Shown here: positions 14,483-17,497 of the stretch, piece after piece
How the letters are laid out: the number at the start of each line of letters is the position of its first letter
Numbering within the stretch: the first letter of the stretch is position 1
Origin: JBFXAN01 sp050184225
GTDB lineage: Bacteria; Chloroflexota; Dehalococcoidia; CAUJGQ01
DNA length: 17,497 bases
Direction: 5' to 3'
NCBI GenBank assembly: GCA_050184225.1
Contig: JBFXAN010000135.1
Location: 1-17,497, forward strand
Program-made: the position numbers and the translations under genes
Notes under the pieces: generated by a model
What the model was told of the DNA's origin: nothing
The model's database searches: none
Seen by the model: the letters and a program-made list of their open reading frames with translations, nothing else

Positions 14483-15055
14483 CTAGACGGTCACCGACGG
14501 TTTGAGCCGGTTGCCGAAGTGCTTGCGGAACTTGGCAACCTTGGGGGCGATGACGACGCGGCAATATCCCTGGTTTGGATTGCGGCGGAAGTAGTCGTCG
14601 TGATATGGCTCCGCCTGGTAGAACGGCCCCGCTTCCGTGATCTCGGTGACGATCGAGTCCGGAAAGGCGCCCTGCGCGGTCAGCGCGGCGATCGCCTGCT
14701 CTGCCGCGACGCGCTGTTGCGGCGTGAGATAGAAGATTGCCGACCGATACTGCGTGCCGATGTCGGCCGGACCCTGCCGGTTCAGGGTCGTCGGATCGTG
14801 GATGTCGAAGAAGACATCGAGCAGATCCTCGTAGCGGATTCGGGTGGGGTCAAAGGTGATGCGGACGGCCTCCGCATGGCCGGTCAGTTCGGAGCAGACC
14901 GCTTCATAGGTTGGATTGGCAACGTGCCCACCCGTGTAGCCGGACTCCACTGACTCGACGCCTTCGAGCTCGTCGAAGACGGCTTCCAGGCACCAGAAAC
15001 ACCCACCGGCGAGGACGGCAACCTCAGATGCTGCTTGCCCTCCGTGATCACTCAT
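14483..15055 (-). CDS. msrA: Peptide-methionine (S)-S-oxide reductase MsrA
   Basis: The 190-residue protein has the MsrA active-site motif GCFWC, with catalytic Cys19 and Cys22 close behind, followed by the typical GYTGG and NPTYE. The C-terminal NQGYC is a likely resolving-cysteine segment. The enzyme reduces methionine-S-sulfoxide in proteins and free methionine using thioredoxin. The catalytic residue is Cys, not Sec, although some MsrA proteins in other organisms use Sec. AGGTG lies a few bases before the ATG at 15055. It converges with fdhD, and no hairpin terminator is obvious between them, so antisense overlap of transcripts is likely. The gene is ordinary in length. Confidence 0.96.
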   Translation of the reverse strand: MSDHGGQAASEVAVLAGGCFWCLEAVFDELEGVESVESGYTGGHVANPTYEAVCSELTGHAEAVRITFDPTRIRYEDLLDVFFDIHDPTTLNRQGPADIGTQYRSAIFYLTPQQRVAAEQAIAALTAQGAFPDSIVTEITEAGPFYQAEPYHDDYFRRNPNQGYCRVVIAPKVAKFRKHFGNRLKPSVTV

Positions 15056-15166
15056 TGTTCACACCTCGTCCATTCCTGGCAGCACGCCGCCGAGCGTTTG
15101 GGGAGCGGGCACGCATGGGTGACGCCGCTCCGAAACCCCGCGCCGCGGAAGCAAGGGTCCACGCCG

Positions 15167-15195
15167 ATTGTAATCAATGGTTGACCAACGGTCCA
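15167..15195 (-). promoter_or_regulatory. Putative msrA promoter
   Basis: On the minus strand TGGACC (15195-15190, 4 of 6) and TACAAT (15172-15167, 5 of 6) are separated by 17 bases. Transcription would start near 15160, leaving a leader of about 105 bases before the msrA ATG at 15055. No recognisable riboswitch was found in that leader. The rest of 15056-15332 shows no gene. Confidence 0.5.
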
Positions 15196-15332
15196 TCTGC
15201 GACTCACGCCGATGCGTCCCGCCAGCTGAATGCGAGTTCTGGCGGTTCGGCCCGACCTCGATCGCCGCGGAGGTGGTCAGGCGCTGGGTGTCGATTGCGT
15301 AGGCGAGGCCGGCAGCGGGACGTGCCTCTGGA

Positions 15333-16196
15333 TCAGGGGTTGTGTACCTCGATCGCGTGCAGGCTTTTCAAGCCCCGACCGACGGCCTTGTCGTATGGCA
15401 CGATCAGCCTGAACTGACCGTCGGCGTCTGCCAATGGCCGGCCTTCCTGAGCGGTGGCGATCAGCACGTTGCCGCCCATGAAGCGAGGGTCGATCTCGCC
15501 GGTCGAGATGACGGAGGCGTAGCCATCGGTGGCACGGGCAACGACAATCCGGCGCAGGAGATCCTCGTTGACGTTTGGATCGACGATCGGCGCGGCATCG
15601 CTGAGCACGTCCCAGAGCAGGACACCGGTATAGTGTCGGGGTGGGATCGGCGTCGAACCATGCCCTGTCATGGGCGGCGTTTGGATGTCGTGCGTCGTGA
15701 AGCGGGCAAGATCGTCGATGCTGAAGCGACCGGGATGTGCGACGAGGCCGCCGAGTGTCAGGACGTCCGAGCGAGGACGCACCGGCTGTGGTTCGACGGA
15801 GGGAACGCCGCGTAGCTGGAGATCGACCACACCGACGATGGAGCGGGCGCCGAGATCATCGCCGGGCACCACGAGGCGGAGACCGACGCGAAGCGGCTCC
15901 CCATCCTGCTCGCAGGCGAGGATCACCTGTTTGTCGGTCGCGCGCGCCGTCACCTCGAAGTACGCGAGCGAGACGGTGAAGCCGTCGGCGGCGGTCACGA
16001 CGTAATAGTAGTTGCCGAAGCCGATTGAAGGAGGACGTGGCCGTAATCCCGCCGCGCGGGCATAGTCGGCGAGGAGCGCGCCGGTAAACGTGCGGGTCGT
16101 GCGGCCGGTCCGGTTCCGCAGTGTCGCGGTGACGGTCCGCTGAGGTAGCGAGCGGACGATCTGGAGGATCGACGCGGATCGTTGGTCGATGGACAT
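15333..16196 (-). CDS. Tandem molybdopterin-domain (sulfite-oxidase fold) protein without the canonical Cys
   Basis: The 287-residue protein has two repeats of an oxidoreductase molybdopterin-binding-type domain. Repeat 1 (about 20-130) contains FTGALLADYARAAG, YYVVTAADGFTVSL and EQDGEPLRVGLRLVVPGDD; repeat 2 (about 145-287) contains YTGVLLWDVLSDAA, VVARATDGYASVIS and AQEGRPLADADGQFRLIVPYD. In sulfite oxidase and YedY a Cys early in the domain ligates molybdenum. Here the sole Cys is Cys95, near the end of repeat 1 and not in that position, so catalysis is doubtful and cofactor binding or another ligand is possible. No signal peptide is visible. ATG 16196 is preferred: the frame stays open to 16751, but that extension is the shadow of the PadR gene. 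GTG 16202 is an alternative. It is divergent from the PadR gene. Confidence 0.8.
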   Translation of the reverse strand: MSIDQRSASILQIVRSLPQRTVTATLRNRTGRTTRTFTGALLADYARAAGLRPRPPSIGFGNYYYVVTAADGFTVSLAYFEVTARATDKQVILACEQDGEPLRVGLRLVVPGDDLGARSIVGVVDLQLRGVPSVEPQPVRPRSDVLTLGGLVAHPGRFSIDDLARFTTHDIQTPPMTGHGSTPIPPRHYTGVLLWDVLSDAAPIVDPNVNEDLLRRIVVARATDGYASVISTGEIDPRFMGGNVLIATAQEGRPLADADGQFRLIVPYDKAVGRGLKSLHAIEVHNP

Positions 16197-16270
16197 CTTC
16201 ACATTGTCCAAGGGAGCATCCTGGCCGCCGCCGAAACGAGCGCGGCCCGCGATCGGCGACTGTGACACAG

Positions 16271-16298
16271 AGTATGGAATCCCCTTGGCAATCGTCAA
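16271..16298 (-). promoter_or_regulatory. Putative promoter of the molybdopterin-domain gene
   Basis: The minus strand has TTGACG (16298-16293, 5 of 6) and CATACT (16276-16271, 4 of 6) separated by 16 bases. Transcription would start near 16264, about 68 bases before the ATG at 16196. The -35 box overlaps the palindrome at 16295-16309. Confidence 0.45.
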
Positions 16299-16309
16299 AC
16301 ATTGATTGA
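16295..16309. promoter_or_regulatory. 15-base palindrome, candidate PadR operator
   Basis: TCAAACATTGATTGA matches its own reverse complement in six of seven base pairs around a central T. It sits in the divergent region, 8 bases before the PadR ATG at 16317, and overlaps the -35 box of the minus-strand gene. A plus-strand TTGGCA/GATGAT pair (16285-16290 and 16308-16313, 17 apart) also touches it. A protein bound here could control both genes, and PadR proteins commonly repress themselves and a divergent neighbour. Confidence 0.45.
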
Positions 16310-16316
16310 TGATGTG

Positions 16317-16892
16317 ATGACCATGCCGAAGACAAAGACGTACCTGACGCCCGCTGAGTATGCGGTTCTGGGACTGGTGCGGGAGAAGCCGGCCTACGGC
16401 TATGAATTGCAGCGGCACCTGACCGGCACCCAGGGACTTGGCCGCGTCTGCCCGGTCGAGCCGGCGATGGTCTATGCCATCCTCAAGTCGCTCTCCGGGC
16501 TCGAGTTGATCGACGGTGTCTGGGACACCAGCACCTATCCGCCGCGGTCGATCTATACAGCGACCGACAAGGGCATCGCCACCTTCGAGCGCTGGCTGCG
16601 CAGTCCCGTGGGGAGGATGCGGGAGGTGCGGCTGGACTTCATGATCAAGCTTCACTTTGCCCTGAACGAGGACGCGGCGCTTGCCCGAGCGTTGCTCGAG
16701 GCGCAGCTGGACGTGACCCGTGACTATGCGACGGAGATCGCGCGGGAGCAATCAGAACTTGGAGATAGCGCCCCCGTCTTCGACGCGATCGTCCTGGAAT
16801 CGAAAGTATCGGCCGCGCGGATCACCGCCGCCTGGCTCAATCGGTGTCTGGCGTACCTGGCATCGACTGAACCTTCGTCGGTGATCCCATGA
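16317..16892 (+). CDS. PadR-family transcriptional regulator
   Basis: The 191-residue protein has the PadR winged helix at about 10-95 (LTPAEYAVLGLVREKPAYGYELQ, then MVYAILKSLSGLELI and YTATDKGIATFERWL). The C-terminal region is a helical dimerisation domain of the longer PadR (Vir) type (about 100-180). The family usually represses genes for detoxification or small-molecule responses and often itself. ATG 16317 and ATG 16323 are both possible, as is a TTG at 16302; none has a clear ribosome site, and the inferred promoter would make a nearly leaderless transcript. The divergent molybdopterin-domain gene is the likeliest target, with the aldehyde dehydrogenase downstream as a second possibility. 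The inducer is unknown. Confidence 0.92.
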   Translation: MTMPKTKTYLTPAEYAVLGLVREKPAYGYELQRHLTGTQGLGRVCPVEPAMVYAILKSLSGLELIDGVWDTSTYPPRSIYTATDKGIATFERWLRSPVGRMREVRLDFMIKLHFALNEDAALARALLEAQLDVTRDYATEIAREQSELGDSAPVFDAIVLESKVSAARITAAWLNRCLAYLASTEPSSVIP

Positions 16893-17027
16893 ACGTCGTG
16901 ACGTCCGGCACGTACCCGCCGGCCCAAGGGAGCCACCGGCTGCTTGCGATGAAGTCAATAGATGAGTACCTTATCGTTGAGTATGGGACGAAGCGATTCG
17001 CGAAGGCCGGCTACGGGAGGTTTGGTG

Positions 17028-17497
17028 ATGCGAACAGACGCATTTTACATCAACGGTGAGTGGGTGGCGCCGAAGGGGACGGCCACGATCGATGTCCTCA
17101 ACCCTGCCACGGAGGCGGTCGTCGCGACATTGCCCCTGGGCACGGCGGCGGACGCCGATGCGGCGGTTGCGGCGGCGGCGGCGGCGTTCCCGGCGTGGAG
17201 CCAGACGACGACCGAGGAACGGGCGGTCTACCTCGACCGGATCGCCGCCGGCCTCGCCGCCCGCCAGGAGGAAATTGCCGAGGTGATCGCCCGCGAGATG
17301 GGCATGCCGCTGAAAGGTGCGTCAGCGATCCAGGTCGGTCTACCGCTGCGGACCTTCCGCAGCTATGCCACGATCGCGCGTGAATACGAGTTTGAGTCCG
17401 GCGACGGCGCCACCCGCATCCTGCGCGAACCGATCGGCGTGTGTGGGTTCAGTACACCGTGGAACTATCCGATGCATCAGATCGCCGGCAAGGTCGC
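17028..17497 (+). CDS. Aldehyde dehydrogenase, N-terminal part, runs off the window
   Basis: The gene starts at ATG 17028 with GGGAGG 7 bases before it and remains open to the window end, giving 156 residues of a protein that is usually about 480. The start FYINGEWVAP, the NPATEAVVATLPLG block and PIGVCGFSTPWNYP (near 139-152) are typical of NAD(P)-dependent aldehyde dehydrogenases. The catalytic Cys and Glu lie beyond the edge. It would oxidise an aldehyde to the acid. The 135 bases before it hold only an unconvincing 56-codon frame overlapping the PadR stop. Substrate cannot be predicted from this part. Confidence 0.95.
   Translation, partial: MRTDAFYINGEWVAPKGTATIDVLNPATEAVVATLPLGTAADADAAVAAAAAAFPAWSQTTTEERAVYLDRIAAGLAARQEEIAEVIAREMGMPLKGASAIQVGLPLRTFRSYATIAREYEFESGDGATRILREPIGVCGFSTPWNYPMHQIAGKV

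Noticed and set aside
15056..15332. Riboswitch or small gene upstream of msrA
   Set aside because: Short local pairings exist, but I could not match a known riboswitch core and the frames are not gene-like.
16197..16751. N-terminal extension of the molybdopterin-domain protein
   Set aside because: It is open only because it is antisense to the PadR gene; the translation has no domain and the fold begins after ATG 16196.
16889..17059. 56-codon frame overlapping the PadR stop by 4 bases
   Set aside because: It runs through the ribosome site and start of the aldehyde dehydrogenase, has no recognisable features and becomes poor in G/C-ending codons.
1..17497. CRISPR arrays, tRNA or rRNA genes, insertion sequences
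   Set aside because: No regularly spaced repeats, no tRNA cloverleaf signature and no transposase were seen on either strand.

Overview
The window is about 17.5 kb of GC-rich bacterial DNA. Gene content suggests Chloroflexota, probably Thermomicrobia/Sphaerobacter-like: G/C-ending codons, a DUF4062-STAND protein, a selenocysteine formate dehydrogenase and a UGSC-type selenoprotein. This placement is an inference; no rRNA or other marker gene is present.

Layout from left to right. (1) A partial minus-strand gene with a K-H-G motif runs off the left edge (1-420), followed by a GC-rich palindromic element and about 490 bases with no convincing gene. (2) A minus-strand LysR regulator (910-1896) faces a four-gene plus-strand cluster (2062-5725). 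The cluster encodes a Tat-type lipoprotein of the family-5 (peptide/oligopeptide class) ABC binding proteins, a 345-residue conserved protein of unknown function, a UGSC-family selenoprotein whose in-frame TGA is followed by a good bacterial SECIS hairpin, and a small NifU-like CxxC protein. (3) A lone 871-residue DUF4062-STAND ATPase-TPR protein (6012-8627) has its own TATAAT promoter. (4) A formate dehydrogenase operon (8798-14480) contains the Mo/W catalytic subunit with selenocysteine at an in-frame TGA and its own SECIS hairpin, a fused NuoE-NuoF diaphorase, a separate iron-sulfur/MGD N-terminal module, and FdhD. The alpha subunit, normally one polypeptide, is split in two, and the halves are encoded in reverse order around the diaphorase. 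(5) A convergent msrA (14483-15055, minus) is followed by a minus-strand protein with two sulfite-oxidase-like molybdopterin-domain repeats but no catalytic cysteine at the usual place. It is divergent from a PadR regulator, and a shared 15-base palindrome lies in their common promoter region. (6) An aldehyde dehydrogenase starts at 17028 and runs off the right edge.

How the genes may work together. The formate dehydrogenase genes should give a soluble NAD-linked enzyme: formate is oxidised at the Sec-ligated metal, electrons pass through the Fe-S clusters of the separate N-terminal module to the FMN/NAD diaphorase, and FdhD sulfurates the cofactor. The UGSC cluster is the best candidate for an undescribed system. 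A lipoprotein may capture a substrate, and a Sec-based UxxC protein, an uncharacterised partner and a small CxxC protein may process it under LysR control. Both TGA codons would be miscalled as stops by ordinary gene finders. The Sec machinery (selA, selB, selC, selD) must lie outside the window.
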